From assembly GCF_003097655.1 (NCBI RefSeq), contig NZ_QCZH01000015.1:26296-90295 (forward strand): a stretch of 64,000 bases of DNA, in the 5' to 3' direction. This stretch comes from Flavobacterium laiguense. Its GTDB lineage: Bacteria > Bacteroidota > Bacteroidia > Flavobacteriales > Flavobacteriaceae. Under the pieces are notes generated by a model. The model did not search any database. It was not told where the DNA came from and worked only from the letters and a program-made list of their open reading frames with translations. Of the stretch, positions 31,366-39,974 are shown piece after piece; within the stretch, counting starts at the first letter, position 1; each line of letters opens with the position of its first letter. The position numbers were made by a program, and so were the translations under genes.

Positions 31366-32331
31366 ATGATGGAACGGGCGATAAAATTAATAAAGAACAG
31401 GTCTGATATTGGTGCAGGTACGCGTGGTTCTGATATGGGAATTGATGCGATAGAAATTGCAGCTATTAATCAGAACAGTGACTACTTTAACGAATATGAT
31501 TTTGAGGATGTAAAAACCCACAACGAATCCATATACGACAAAGACCGAAATTCGTTTGCTAAAAGGATAGAACATGTTGTAGAACAATGTACAAGAGTTG
31601 CTCATTCTGTAAAGAAAAATTTGGAAGCTAATTTTTTTCCGATTGTTTTGTCTGGAGATCATTCTTCGGCTTTGGGAACTATCAGCGGAATAAAAGCGGC
31701 TTATCCCGATCAAACTTTAGGAGTTATTTGGATTGATGCCCATGCCGATTTACATTCACCATACACATCACCTTCAGGGAATATTCATGGTATGCCATTG
31801 GCAGGAGTTCTAGGTGAGGATAATTTAGATTACCAAATCAATGAAGTAGCGACAGAAACGGAACAGCATTGGGAAGAAATGAAAAATATTGGGTATCCGG
31901 GACCAAAAATTTCGGGTAATGATTTAGTGTATTTTGGTGTTCGTGATACAGAAAAAGCAGAGGATAAGCAAATAGAAAAATTGCACATCAAGAATTATAA
32001 AGTTGATGAAATACGCTATCGAGGTCTGGAAACCTGTGTTTCTGAAGCTTTAATAAATTTGGCACATTGTGATATACTATATATATCTTTTGATGTAGAT
32101 TCGATGGATTGTGATTTGATTTCTTACGGTACGGGTACTCCGGTTCCAAGAGGATTTGATCAGTTTGAAATTATTGAAATTATCAACCAAATTATTAAGT
32201 CCAAAAAAGTGGTTTGTATTGAATTTGTTGAGGTAAACCCACTTTTGGATACCAAAGGAAATAAAATGGCAGAAACTGCTTTTCAGGTTTTGGAGGCAAT
32301 TACTTCTACGCTTATTTTGCCAATTGAATAG
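31366..32331 (+). CDS. rocF: arginase / ureohydrolase family enzyme
   Basis: This enzyme of about 322 residues has all manganese-binding motifs of the ureohydrolase family: SGDHSSALG, IDAHADLHSP, and SFDVDSMDCD with the two late Asp. Its neighbour is rocD, so arginase (arginine to ornithine plus urea) is the natural role. Formimidoylglutamase and agmatinase share the motifs. I place the start at ATG 31366 or 31369. An in-frame ATG at 31348 would overlap the rocD stop and lacks a better ribosome-binding site. The insert between GDHS and DAHAD and the loop EVATETEQHWEEMKNIGYPGP are long, as in formiminoglutamase-like members, so the specific reaction keeps some doubt. A strong terminator follows. 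Confidence 0.83.
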   Translation: MMERAIKLIKNRSDIGAGTRGSDMGIDAIEIAAINQNSDYFNEYDFEDVKTHNESIYDKDRNSFAKRIEHVVEQCTRVAHSVKKNLEANFFPIVLSGDHSSALGTISGIKAAYPDQTLGVIWIDAHADLHSPYTSPSGNIHGMPLAGVLGEDNLDYQINEVATETEQHWEEMKNIGYPGPKISGNDLVYFGVRDTEKAEDKQIEKLHIKNYKVDEIRYRGLETCVSEALINLAHCDILYISFDVDSMDCDLISYGTGTPVPRGFDQFEIIEIINQIIKSKKVVCIEFVEVNPLLDTKGNKMAETAFQVLEAITSTLILPIE

Positions 32332-32368
32332 TTAATTTGGTTACATACGATTTTATTGAATAGAATTA

Positions 32369-32406
32369 AAAAATCTAAAAGCAATTTTGTTTTTAGATTT
32401 TTTTTA
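32369..32406 (+). terminator. terminator after the rocD-rocF pair
   Basis: AAAAATCTAAAA (32369-32380) and TTTTAGATTTTT (32391-32402) pair perfectly around a ten-base loop, followed by more T. It lies 37 bases past the arginase stop. Confidence 0.85.
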
Positions 32407-32534
32407 TGATTATTTTTGGATGACGATTGCGCCCAACTGGTTAAGATTTTAAAAACAATACTTGTGCTTAAAGTGTAACAAAACGTTATAATTCTTGTCA
32501 TACTAATGAATCTAGTTTTTAATAAAAGTAAAAT

Positions 32535-33845
32535 ATGAAAAAAAGTGTTTTAGGTTTTTTTTATCTTAGTTTAGGTTTTAGTTGTGCCGTTAAAGGGCAA
32601 TCCATTGACAAAATCATTGCTCCAAAAGAAGTGACTCGAATAGAAAAAATACTCTCTGCAGATGATATGCAAGGTAGAAGAACCTTTACTCCAGGGATAG
32701 ATAAAGCATCGGCTTTTATTGAATCGGAATTTAAGAGAATTGGATTGCAAACTTTTAATGGAGCTCCCAATTTCAGACAGGAGTTTTCTATGACGGAATC
32801 AAAAGCGGTTACTTCAAAAATCACTATCGATGGCAAAGAAATAGACAACACTAAAGTTGTTGCATTCTCTTATCAACTCCAAGTTTCTTTGACGGAGAAA
32901 AACGATATTTCGGTTGTTAAAATTAACAAAGGAGATAATATAGGCCAAAAGTTTAATGAATATTACAACGGTACAAAAAGTGTATTGGTCTTGGTTGACG
33001 CCTCTTTTAATGCTGTTTTAGCCGATATTAAGCATATCGACAGAATTACTGCAGATCCAAAAGAGAATACGGTTCTATTTGTTTTTGGAGTTTCAGAAGC
33101 CACTACTTTTTCTATAGATCTTAAAAATACAATTTCAAAAAAAGCGTTGAATAATGTGGTTGGGATATTGCCAGGAAAAAGCAAACCTGATGAGTATGTG
33201 ATTTTTTCTGGTCATTATGATCATCTTGGTGTTGGAGCTCCAGTAGAAGGAATGCCTCATAATGCAACCGATTCTATTTATAATGGCGCCAATGATGATG
33301 CAGCCGGAACTACGGCAGTAATTATATTGGCGGACTATTTTAAAAAGTTAAACAACAATGAGCGTACCATCATTTTTACCACATTCGTAGCCGAAGAATT
33401 GGGTGGTTATGGAGCCAAATTTTTCTCTAAACAAATGGCTCCAGAAAAAGTGATTGCCATGTTCAATTTGGAGATGATCGGAACCGAATCCAAATGGGGT
33501 AAGAACTCAGCCTATATTACAGGATATGAAAAAACGAACATGGGAGCCATATTGCAAAGAAACTTAGAGGGAACCGCTTTCAAATTCTATCCGGATCCGT
33601 ATCCAGAACAACAATTATTTTATCGTTCGGATAATGCTACTTTGGCTAAACTTGGAGTTCCTGCACACACTATTTCGACTTCAAAAATGGATAGCGAGGC
33701 TAATTATCATACCGCCGATGATGAAATAGAAACGTTGGATATTGATAACATGACCGAAATAATTAAGGCTATTGCACTAAGTTCGTCTAGTATTATAGGC
33801 GGAAAAGATGCTCCAACAAGAGTAGATACTACCCAGTTGAGATAA
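32535..33845 (+). CDS. M28-family zinc peptidase, exported
   Basis: This 436-residue protein begins MKKSVLGFFYLSLGFSCAVKGQS. It is either a lipoprotein (Cys17) or cleaved by type I signal peptidase after the Ala-Val-Lys-Gly region. A ~170-residue N-terminal part carries a PA-like insertion (residues ~90-200). The peptidase domain has SGHYDHLGVGAPVEG with His/Asp, NGANDDAAGTTAV with Asp, FTTFVAEELGGYGAKFF with catalytic Glu, FNLEMIG, and a late His in MDSEANYHTADDEIETLD. All five metal/catalytic positions look intact. It acts outside the cytoplasm. It has its own hairpin terminator and is separate from the arginine genes. It differs in architecture from the M28 gene at 25278 by its longer N-terminal region. 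Confidence 0.9.
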   Translation: MKKSVLGFFYLSLGFSCAVKGQSIDKIIAPKEVTRIEKILSADDMQGRRTFTPGIDKASAFIESEFKRIGLQTFNGAPNFRQEFSMTESKAVTSKITIDGKEIDNTKVVAFSYQLQVSLTEKNDISVVKINKGDNIGQKFNEYYNGTKSVLVLVDASFNAVLADIKHIDRITADPKENTVLFVFGVSEATTFSIDLKNTISKKALNNVVGILPGKSKPDEYVIFSGHYDHLGVGAPVEGMPHNATDSIYNGANDDAAGTTAVIILADYFKKLNNNERTIIFTTFVAEELGGYGAKFFSKQMAPEKVIAMFNLEMIGTESKWGKNSAYITGYEKTNMGAILQRNLEGTAFKFYPDPYPEQQLFYRSDNATLAKLGVPAHTISTSKMDSEANYHTADDEIETLDIDNMTEIIKAIALSSSSIIGGKDAPTRVDTTQLR

Positions 33846-33870
33846 TTGAAAACCAATTAGTAATTAAGCC

Positions 33871-33906
33871 AAAAGCCCCGAATTTAATAAATCCGGGGGT
33901 TTTTCT
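33871..33906 (+). terminator. terminator of the M28 peptidase gene at 32535
   Basis: AAAAGCCCCGAATTT (33871-33885) and AAATCCGGGGGTTTTT (33890-33904) pair with two mismatches around a short loop, followed by T-rich sequence. Confidence 0.75.
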
Positions 33907-33925
33907 ATGATATGAGATTGTGTTT

Positions 33926-34131
33926 AACCCGTTGGGTGTAATTGTTTTTTTACCACATAGAAGCATAGAATTTATAGCTTTTGAAAAGAGTTTGATAGAT
34001 GTTTTACTTTTCACATAGTCAATCTATGTGAAAAATAGTGCTATTTTCTATTCTTTCTTTAATTACTAGTTCTAGATCTATGTATCTATGTGGTTTATTT
34101 TTTATTTAAACAGAATTACACCCAACGGGTT
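33926..34131. repeat. 206-base palindromic intergenic element with 18-base terminal inverted repeats
   Basis: AACCCGTTGGGTGTAATT (33926-33943) is exactly complementary to AATTACACCCAACGGGTT (34114-34131). Inside, CCACATAGA..CATAGA on the left (33953 on) meets its complement on the right (around 34077-34093). A central CACATAGTCAATCTATGTG hairpin also forms. It holds no frame of note. The design resembles a nonautonomous miniature element or an intergenic palindromic repeat. Confidence 0.7.
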
Positions 34132-34135
34132 GTGT

Positions 34136-34624
34136 TTATTGATTTAGTAAGTCGTTCAATTGATTCAACCCCATTGTATAACCTTCTTCAAAACCCATCT
34201 CAAGAATTTGTTTCATATCTTCTTCCTGAGAGAATGTAATCACGTTGGTTACTTCGGTTGTTCCGTTTTCTTCCTGAAAAGTGTTTTTCCAATTCATTCT
34301 CGGAAAGTCCATGTTTATCTTTCCGTCCTCATCGCAAAAAGCATCGGTAGCTTCATAGGATTCCATCGGGTTTATGTTTTTAAATTCGGCGTAACACCAA
34401 TGTTTCTCGCCTTCGGGAGAGAGCATGTAATACAGCCATTGTCCACCATTTTTAAAATCGGCTTGTTTCGTAATGGTCTGATAAGGCTTGGGTGCCCACC
34501 ATTTATCCGTAATTTCTGGATTGGTAAAGGCGTTCCAAATTTTATCTTTGGATGCCTTGAATTTACTGATGATTGTGATTTGCTTATTGGGAAAATCCTT
34601 GTCTATTTTAATTAAAAGGCTCAT
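34136..34624 (-). CDS. SRPBCC-fold (AHSA1/START-like) ligand-binding protein
   Basis: This 162-residue cytosolic protein begins MSLLIKIDKDFPNKQITIIS. It has the AHSA1-type helix-grip fold: KASKDKIWNAFTNPEITDKWWAP (residues about 22-45; core FTNPEITDKWWAP), then the strand-rich DFKNGGQWLYYMLSPEGEKHWCYAEFKNI, and a long C-terminal helix (ILEMGFEEGYTMGLNQLNDLL). The family binds hydrophobic ligands or co-chaperone partners; the ligand here is not readable. The start of the gene is clear. The stop is 5 bases after the inverted-repeat element. It lies alone on the minus strand. A regulatory or environment-stress role is often assigned to similar genes, but I see no support for one here. Confidence 0.85.
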   Translation of the reverse strand: MSLLIKIDKDFPNKQITIISKFKASKDKIWNAFTNPEITDKWWAPKPYQTITKQADFKNGGQWLYYMLSPEGEKHWCYAEFKNINPMESYEATDAFCDEDGKINMDFPRMNWKNTFQEENGTTEVTNVITFSQEEDMKQILEMGFEEGYTMGLNQLNDLLNQ

Positions 34625-34729
34625 TTTTTTTGTTTAAAAAGTATAAAAGAATAATAGAAGGCTAAAGTTATATATTTTTTTTAATTCTATAAAGTACTTG
34701 TTTATAGTGATTTCGTTGTTTTTTATTTC

Positions 34730-35899
34730 TCAAAAACTCCATCTTCCTCGCACATGTATTTCCGTCAAGAGGTTTTGGTAGGCGTTTGCTTGTTCTGCAG
34801 AGTAGGATTGAACGATGAAATCCAAATCGAAATTGGTAGCCACATTCCACGAGTAAGTTGGGATGAGGATGAGCGTATTTTTTTCGGGTGAATAGACGAA
34901 CGAAAAGTTGAATGTGGTAATGGGTGTAATGGTTTTCATGACCGTTGCTTGAAAATTGTAACGGAACGGAAACAAGAATTTGGCCGAGATATTAGAGTTG
35001 TAAAAACCTCCGTTTACGGCAAAGGTATTCGTGGGGTTGCTGTTGTATAAAGTCGTAATCGAAAGATACCAGTCGTTCTTGAACGTTCTGTCGGCCATGA
35101 TTGAAAAGTTGAAGGTTTCGGCTGAATCCAAAGTGTTTTTCATGGGGATGAAATAACTCATTTCACCTTTGAAACCCATGTCTTTGATGCTTCCAGCCCA
35201 GCCTCCGCCAATAACGTAATCAGTGTGGTATATCCCTCCCAAAAATTGGAAATCATATTGCCAATTATTGAATTTATACAGGAACCCAGCAGTGTTTTCG
35301 TCTTTGGTTTTTCCGGGTTTATAGGCTAGTTCACAGGACGAACTGCTGTTGATATTGTGTTGAATTCTGATGGCATCACTACCTGGACGCTCTTCATAAT
35401 CGAAATCCAAATAGTTAAAGGCGTTAAAAATGTCGTTGGGATTCCACACGTTGGTGATGCCCCAATTGATGCGTTGACGGCCGAGGGTAATATCCCATTT
35501 CTCATCTGAATATTCCAGTAATAACCGATCAATTACTGATTGTGCCACGACTGATTCCTCGTCAATCCAGAGATAAGAAAGATCAAATAAACCATCATAA
35601 CGATTGATGGTTTGACCAAAATCAGGAAACTGTTTGATGAGTTCTCCAATGAAAATCCGGTTGCGTATTTCGATTCTTCCACTGAATTTTGAGGCTATGT
35701 TGAATTTGAAGTTCATCCTGTTGTGAATCAGGTTCGACGAAATACTTTCATCAACTCCTTTTATGAAATAGGTACTTTGCATGTCTTTTACATACCCTTT
35801 CAGTTCCATGAACGGCGTTTTTGTTTCTTCGGATTGCCCAAAAAGAGCAGGGGAGAAGAAGCCGAAAATCAGGATTAGGATGAGATTGACAATTTTCAC
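34730..35899 (-). CDS. outer-membrane beta-barrel protein, last gene of the LolA/ABC operon
   Basis: This 389-residue protein has a signal peptide (MKIVNLILILIFGFFSPALFGQS, cleavage at about residue 21). The rest alternates amphipathic strands with short turns and Asn/Gly loops. The strand that ends in WDITLGRQRINWGI and the one with YDFQFLGGIYHTDYVIGGG are examples. It ends in RGRWSF, a C-terminal Phe as expected for barrel proteins inserted by BamA. The pattern recalls DUF1302 or alginate-export-type porins. No transport substrate is evident. It follows the ATPase gene after only five bases (stop at 35905). It is therefore part of the five-gene operon and may serve as the outer-membrane partner of the system encoded upstream. 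This is inference. Confidence 0.72.
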   Translation of the reverse strand: MKIVNLILILIFGFFSPALFGQSEETKTPFMELKGYVKDMQSTYFIKGVDESISSNLIHNRMNFKFNIASKFSGRIEIRNRIFIGELIKQFPDFGQTINRYDGLFDLSYLWIDEESVVAQSVIDRLLLEYSDEKWDITLGRQRINWGITNVWNPNDIFNAFNYLDFDYEERPGSDAIRIQHNINSSSSCELAYKPGKTKDENTAGFLYKFNNWQYDFQFLGGIYHTDYVIGGGWAGSIKDMGFKGEMSYFIPMKNTLDSAETFNFSIMADRTFKNDWYLSITTLYNSNPTNTFAVNGGFYNSNISAKFLFPFRYNFQATVMKTITPITTFNFSFVYSPEKNTLILIPTYSWNVATNFDLDFIVQSYSAEQANAYQNLLTEIHVRGRWSF

Positions 35900-35904
35900 A
35901 ATTT

Positions 35905-36627
35905 CTATTTTGTTTCGGTTTGCTCTTGGGTTACGGGAGTCGGAGCGGTATCGGAGACTATTTTCCCATCTTCGAGAGTGATGACTCTTCGGGCTCGATT
36001 GATTACCCTTTCATCATGAGTCGAAAATACGAAAGTCATGTTTTCCTCTTGATTGAGCTTGAGCATCATGTCAAGAAGTTTTTCTGCCGAAACAGAGTCT
36101 AGATTTGCTGTAGGCTCGTCTGCAAGGATGAATTGTGGTTTTGGAGCCAAAGCTCTCGCTACGGCCACACGTTGTTGTTGACCACCGGATAATTCACGAG
36201 GTCTTTTGTTGACTTTGTCTTCTAGCCCAATCTGTTTGAGCAATTCCAAAACCCGTTGATCAGTTTCCTTTTTGGGGCGTTTTTGCAACAGCATGATGAA
36301 CTCAATGTTTTCTTTGGCGGTAAGCACCGGAATCAGATTGTAAGATTGAAACACGAACCCAATGTTGTTGAGTCGAAAGTCAATCAGTTCATTTCCTTTT
36401 AGATTCGTAATGTTGGTTCCGTTGATTTCGACAAAACCTTCTGACGGAATGTCTAGCCCCCCAATCATGTTCAATAAAGTGGTTTTTCCCGATCCCGAAG
36501 GACCTTTAATAGCGGTAAATTCACCACGCGAAATATGAAGATGCACTTTGTTTAGCGCATAGACCGGAATGGTTTTTTCGTCGTATATTTTCGACAGATT
36601 GTGTGCATCGATTACTGTTTCTCGCAT
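35905..36627 (-). CDS. ABC transporter ATPase (LolD/MacB type)
   Basis: This 240-residue ATPase has Walker A GPSGSGKTTL (residues 42-51), the LolD/FtsE-type GFVFQSYNLIPVLTAKENIEF segment, signature LSGGQQQRVAVARAL, Walker B FILADEPTANLD, and the H-loop STHDERV. These show a LolD/MacB-like ATPase that powers mechanotransmission or lipoprotein release. It sits five bases downstream of the permease gene and five bases upstream of the beta-barrel gene on the same strand. The two permeases of the operon have the FtsX/MacB architecture, so the three form one complex (two permeases, two ATPase copies, inferred). Confidence 0.92.
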   Translation of the reverse strand: MRETVIDAHNLSKIYDEKTIPVYALNKVHLHISRGEFTAIKGPSGSGKTTLLNMIGGLDIPSEGFVEINGTNITNLKGNELIDFRLNNIGFVFQSYNLIPVLTAKENIEFIMLLQKRPKKETDQRVLELLKQIGLEDKVNKRPRELSGGQQQRVAVARALAPKPQFILADEPTANLDSVSAEKLLDMMLKLNQEENMTFVFSTHDERVINRARRVITLEDGKIVSDTAPTPVTQEQTETK

Positions 36628-36632
36628 GATAA

Positions 36633-37844
36633 TTATTTTTTTAATGATTCCGCAGGATTTAATTTCAATGCCCTCTTTGCCGGAAATAAAGCCGAAAACA
36701 AAGCCGTTATTACTACCAATAACATGATGTTTCCAAACTGATTTGCTGTTAAACTTGGATAAATGACGGAACTGTATCCAAAACTCGAATACACCTCAGA
36801 GAATTCGCTAAAGTCGATTCCTGTTCTTTGGCTGATGCCAATGGAAGCAAAGGCGAGCAGTATTCCAAAGGGACATCCCGCCAAAATCAGAAAAAAAGTT
36901 TCAAGGACAATCATCATGAATATTTTGATTTTGTTCATTCCCAGTGCTAGTAACATTCCTATTTCCCTAGTTCGTTCTAATACTGCCATCATCATCGTAT
37001 TGACAATCCCGAAAGCGAGTGCCAGTAGAATGATTCCCATGAAAATAAACACCATTTGGTTGCCAACAGCAACTGTATATCCTAGCTCTGGTGAAATTTC
37101 TTTCCAGTTTTGTATTTCTGTTTTTGGGAATTTTTGTTGAAGTCTTTTTTTGCTTTCATCAAGTATTTGGCTTGATTTGAGGAGGACGGCGATTTCGTTG
37201 ATTTCGTTTGGAATTCCCGAGAGTGAATCAATGTCGGTTATTTTTACAAAAACATTGCTGTCGTCATAAGGAGTATTTACGGTTTTATAAATGGCGGTAA
37301 TCCGGAAAGCCCCAGAGGCCAGATTGCCTTCCTTGTTTTGAAATGTCAGAATGGCTTTTTTGTTGAGATTGAGATTTAGTTTTTTGCGGAGCTTGTCGCT
37401 TAGGATGATTTCGTTTGCTTTTTGAGGATTGAAATAATTCCCCTTAATGATTTTTCCTTTAAGATTGGTAAGCGCTTGTTCCTCATTAGGCATCACCGCA
37501 TTAATCGTAATGCCTCCACTTCCTGAGGCCGAAGCAATCATCCCTTTGATAACAATGCGTCCAGAAATGGCTTTTGTGGTACTGTCTTTGGAAATGAACT
37601 CGAGCATTTTTCTGCCTTTCGGCAAATGGTATTTCAGTTCGTACTCTTTTCTGAACTCGGGATGGTGCAATTGTATATGCGATAGTTCGCTGGTAATGGC
37701 TGTATTTACGCGTTGTTCAATCATGCCGTTGTAAAATGCCATCATAAAAATTCCTGCCCACAAGCCAATGGTTACGGCTGTGATAATGATGAGGCTGCGT
37801 TTTTTGCTCCTCCAAATATTCCTGCTGGCGATTTTGATTAACAT
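36633..37844 (-). CDS. FtsX/LolC-type ABC permease (second permease)
   Basis: This 403-residue protein is a MacB-like permease with one N-terminal transmembrane helix (SLIIITAVTIGLWAGIFMMAF, residues about 15-35), a periplasmic MacB-type domain of ~220 residues, and three C-terminal helices near residues 265-300, 315-345 and 370-395. The conserved FtsX turn GMLLALGMNKIKIF (residues 295-310) and the ending ALFPAKRALKLNPAESLKK confirm the family. It differs in sequence from the upstream permease gene at 37867. The pair of different permeases with one ATPase is like LolC and LolE. It is 22 bases downstream of the first permease. The substrate is unknown; lipoproteins or lipids are suggested by the LolA-like gene. 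Confidence 0.9.
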   Translation of the reverse strand: MLIKIASRNIWRSKKRSLIIITAVTIGLWAGIFMMAFYNGMIEQRVNTAITSELSHIQLHHPEFRKEYELKYHLPKGRKMLEFISKDSTTKAISGRIVIKGMIASASGSGGITINAVMPNEEQALTNLKGKIIKGNYFNPQKANEIILSDKLRKKLNLNLNKKAILTFQNKEGNLASGAFRITAIYKTVNTPYDDSNVFVKITDIDSLSGIPNEINEIAVLLKSSQILDESKKRLQQKFPKTEIQNWKEISPELGYTVAVGNQMVFIFMGIILLALAFGIVNTMMMAVLERTREIGMLLALGMNKIKIFMMIVLETFFLILAGCPFGILLAFASIGISQRTGIDFSEFSEVYSSFGYSSVIYPSLTANQFGNIMLLVVITALFSALFPAKRALKLNPAESLKK

Positions 37845-37866
37845 GATTCTATTTTTTAAAAACGAA

Positions 37867-39081
37867 TTATTTTTTCATGGTTTTGACTGGATCTAAACCG
37901 CTTACGTGCCAAAGTGGATATAAGCCGATAAGTACTGCCATTGCCAAAACAATAAGCGATTGGGTTATAAAAATATTGGGGTCAAAATCAGTAGGGAAGA
38001 GGGCTTCAAAACCGAATTGCTCGTAGGCTTTTGCCATTTGACCACCAAAACGGATGGGATTTTCTTTTAGGTAAATTACTAATGGTAAACTGAGTACTAT
38101 TCCCAAAATCACACCAAAAAGGGTGATAAACAAAGTTTCTCCCAGTAAAACCAATTCTAATTTTGATTTTTTCATTCCAATAGCGATAAGCATTCCAAAT
38201 TCGTATTTTCGTTCGGCTGTCATCATCAATACGGTTCCGAAAAGTCCAAAACCAATGATGATATACAAAATTCCCGAAAAGACATAAAAGGAAAAACTAT
38301 CGGCTTTGATATGATTGGAGATTTCAGGCATCAATTCTTGCCAAGGCATTACTTCGTATTTTTGTCCGATTCTAGATTTTACTTTTTTTGCAATAGCATT
38401 AGTATTTTTTGAGTCGTCAATTCCTAAAGAAATGGAGGTAAGTCTATTTTCGGCACCCAGAAAATATTGGGTTGCGCCCAAAGGTAAGTACACAAAACTG
38501 TCATTCATTGCCGGAGCAGCCAGATGAATAATCCCTTTTATTTTATATTTTCCTGCCGCCATTACACCATGAAAACCCTGTCCGAAAAGTACAATGGTGT
38601 CATTAACACTTACTTCAAGACGTTTGGCCATTCCTTCGGCAAGGAGAACTGCTTCTTCGTTATTTTCAAAATAGCTTCCTTTTATTAATTTATCTTTGAG
38701 ATGCGTCAGTTTGTTTTCATTCACTGGATCAGTACCTACGAGCAGGCAACCTTTGGAAGTGTTTCCTTTGGAGGCCAAGACGAAAGTTTCCAGTCGGGGA
38801 ACGATTACTTTTATATTGGCATTTTGTTGGAGTTGCGGGATTAGAGAACTTTCGACAACGAAGCTATTATCCAGAACCTGTTCGTCCCAATATCCTTTTT
38901 GGTGAATTTGAACATAACCGGAATAGTAGCCCACCACATTCTTGATCAAATTCTTGAAAACCCCATTCTGGAAAGACTTCATCAAGATGGCAAACAAAAC
39001 TGCAAAAGCAATTGATGCCACAGTAATGAGCGTTCGTCGGCTGTTGCGCCAAAGGTTTCTCCAGATCAGTTTGAGAATCAT
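37867..39081 (-). CDS. FtsX/LolE-type ABC permease (first permease)
   Basis: This 404-residue permease has N-terminal helix TLITVASIAFAVLFAILM, then a large periplasmic domain (about 60-260), and three C-terminal helices. The FtsX segment EFGMLIAIGMKKSKL (about 290-305) and the terminal GLYPLWHVSGLDPVKTMKK mark the fold. It overlaps the LolA-like gene by four bases (the ATGA-type overlap at 39078-39081), strong evidence of translational coupling. The first residues MILKLIWRNLWRNSRR give the positive-inside pattern. With the second permease and the ATPase it would be a complete MacB/LolCDE-type machine. The partner for substrate handover would be the LolA-like protein. Confidence 0.9.
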   Translation of the reverse strand: MILKLIWRNLWRNSRRTLITVASIAFAVLFAILMKSFQNGVFKNLIKNVVGYYSGYVQIHQKGYWDEQVLDNSFVVESSLIPQLQQNANIKVIVPRLETFVLASKGNTSKGCLLVGTDPVNENKLTHLKDKLIKGSYFENNEEAVLLAEGMAKRLEVSVNDTIVLFGQGFHGVMAAGKYKIKGIIHLAAPAMNDSFVYLPLGATQYFLGAENRLTSISLGIDDSKNTNAIAKKVKSRIGQKYEVMPWQELMPEISNHIKADSFSFYVFSGILYIIIGFGLFGTVLMMTAERKYEFGMLIAIGMKKSKLELVLLGETLFITLFGVILGIVLSLPLVIYLKENPIRFGGQMAKAYEQFGFEALFPTDFDPNIFITQSLIVLAMAVLIGLYPLWHVSGLDPVKTMKK

Positions 39082-39824
39082 TTTGCTTTGGTCATGTTTT
39101 GTGTGGTAAAATAGGAATCGTTTATGGGTGTGTCAAAAACTAGCGAGTTATAAAGCATTATGGTTTTGTTTCCCTTTTTATTTGCGGGAGTCATTTCCAT
39201 TTTACCGGGCAATAATCGGCCTCCCAACATTTTTATGTCGCTGCAATGCATGGTGTTTATCAGGGAACCATCTTCGTCAAAATATTCGACATGAAGTGTC
39301 ATGAAATCTTTTTTGTCTATTGCCATGATAATTTTTCCCCAGACCACAGCCGATTTGGGTTTGGGTGTCAATTGAATGGTATAGCAAGGTCTTCCGTCAA
39401 TGGTAGTTTCTTTGAGAAAGGAATGGTTGTAGTCTTCTAAAATCGAGGCTTCTTTAACGAGGTCGTCATTGGTAAAATCGGTTCCCATCCAGCTCTGACT
39501 CATCATTGACGGAGGCATTTTGATATTTCGTTCGATAGAGGGAATCCAGTTCCAAACTTCTTTTTGTCGTTTTAAAAACACCACGCCTTTTTCTTTGGCT
39601 GGAGCCAAAACCAAAATCAAGCTCCAATCATTGCCTTTTGTCCAAGCTTTCATGATCATTTCCCGTGACCATCCGGGGCGTATGGTTTGGATAGTGATAT
39701 TGGCAACAGAGGTTTTTCCCTTGGCTTTTTCATCTGCTTTTTTAACTATTTCTCGAGCCTCTTGAGCATTAGTAAAAGAAATGATCAGCAATTGAAAAAA
39801 GAAAAATAGTAGTATCTTTTTCAT
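39078..39824 (-). CDS. LolA-like periplasmic protein (outer-membrane lipoprotein-sorting protein family)
   Basis: This 248-residue protein has a signal peptide (MKKILLFFFFQLLIISFTNAQ, cleavage near residue 20). The mature part has the half-barrel fold of the LolA/LolB superfamily: VANITIQTIRPGWSREMIMKAW, then LVLAPAKEKGVVFLKRQKEVWNWIPSIERNIKMPPSMMSQSWMGTDFTNDDLVKE (core MSQSWMGTDFTNDDL), and the strand GKIIMAIDKKDFMTLHVEYFDEDG. The MSQSWMGSDFTNDD signature is typical of the DUF4292-unlike, RND-associated LolA-like family. It is the first gene of a five-gene operon with permeases, ATPase and barrel. It might carry a lipid or lipoprotein from the transporter to the barrel. Flavobacteria lack a LolB, so a route of this kind is interesting, but it is inferred. 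Confidence 0.87.
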   Translation of the reverse strand: MKKILLFFFFQLLIISFTNAQEAREIVKKADEKAKGKTSVANITIQTIRPGWSREMIMKAWTKGNDWSLILVLAPAKEKGVVFLKRQKEVWNWIPSIERNIKMPPSMMSQSWMGTDFTNDDLVKEASILEDYNHSFLKETTIDGRPCYTIQLTPKPKSAVVWGKIIMAIDKKDFMTLHVEYFDEDGSLINTMHCSDIKMLGGRLLPGKMEMTPANKKGNKTIMLYNSLVFDTPINDSYFTTQNMTKAK

Positions 39825-39974
39825 AGAATCGATATTAAAAGTTACCTAATGTTAAAGATACTGAAATATCTTAAGTGAGGAGAACTAAAAGTGATGCTAT
39901 TTTGTGGCAACTGTTTAGTTTTTAATGTATTGTAAATGTAAAATCACTAACTTAGATGGTGTAATTAGAATACC

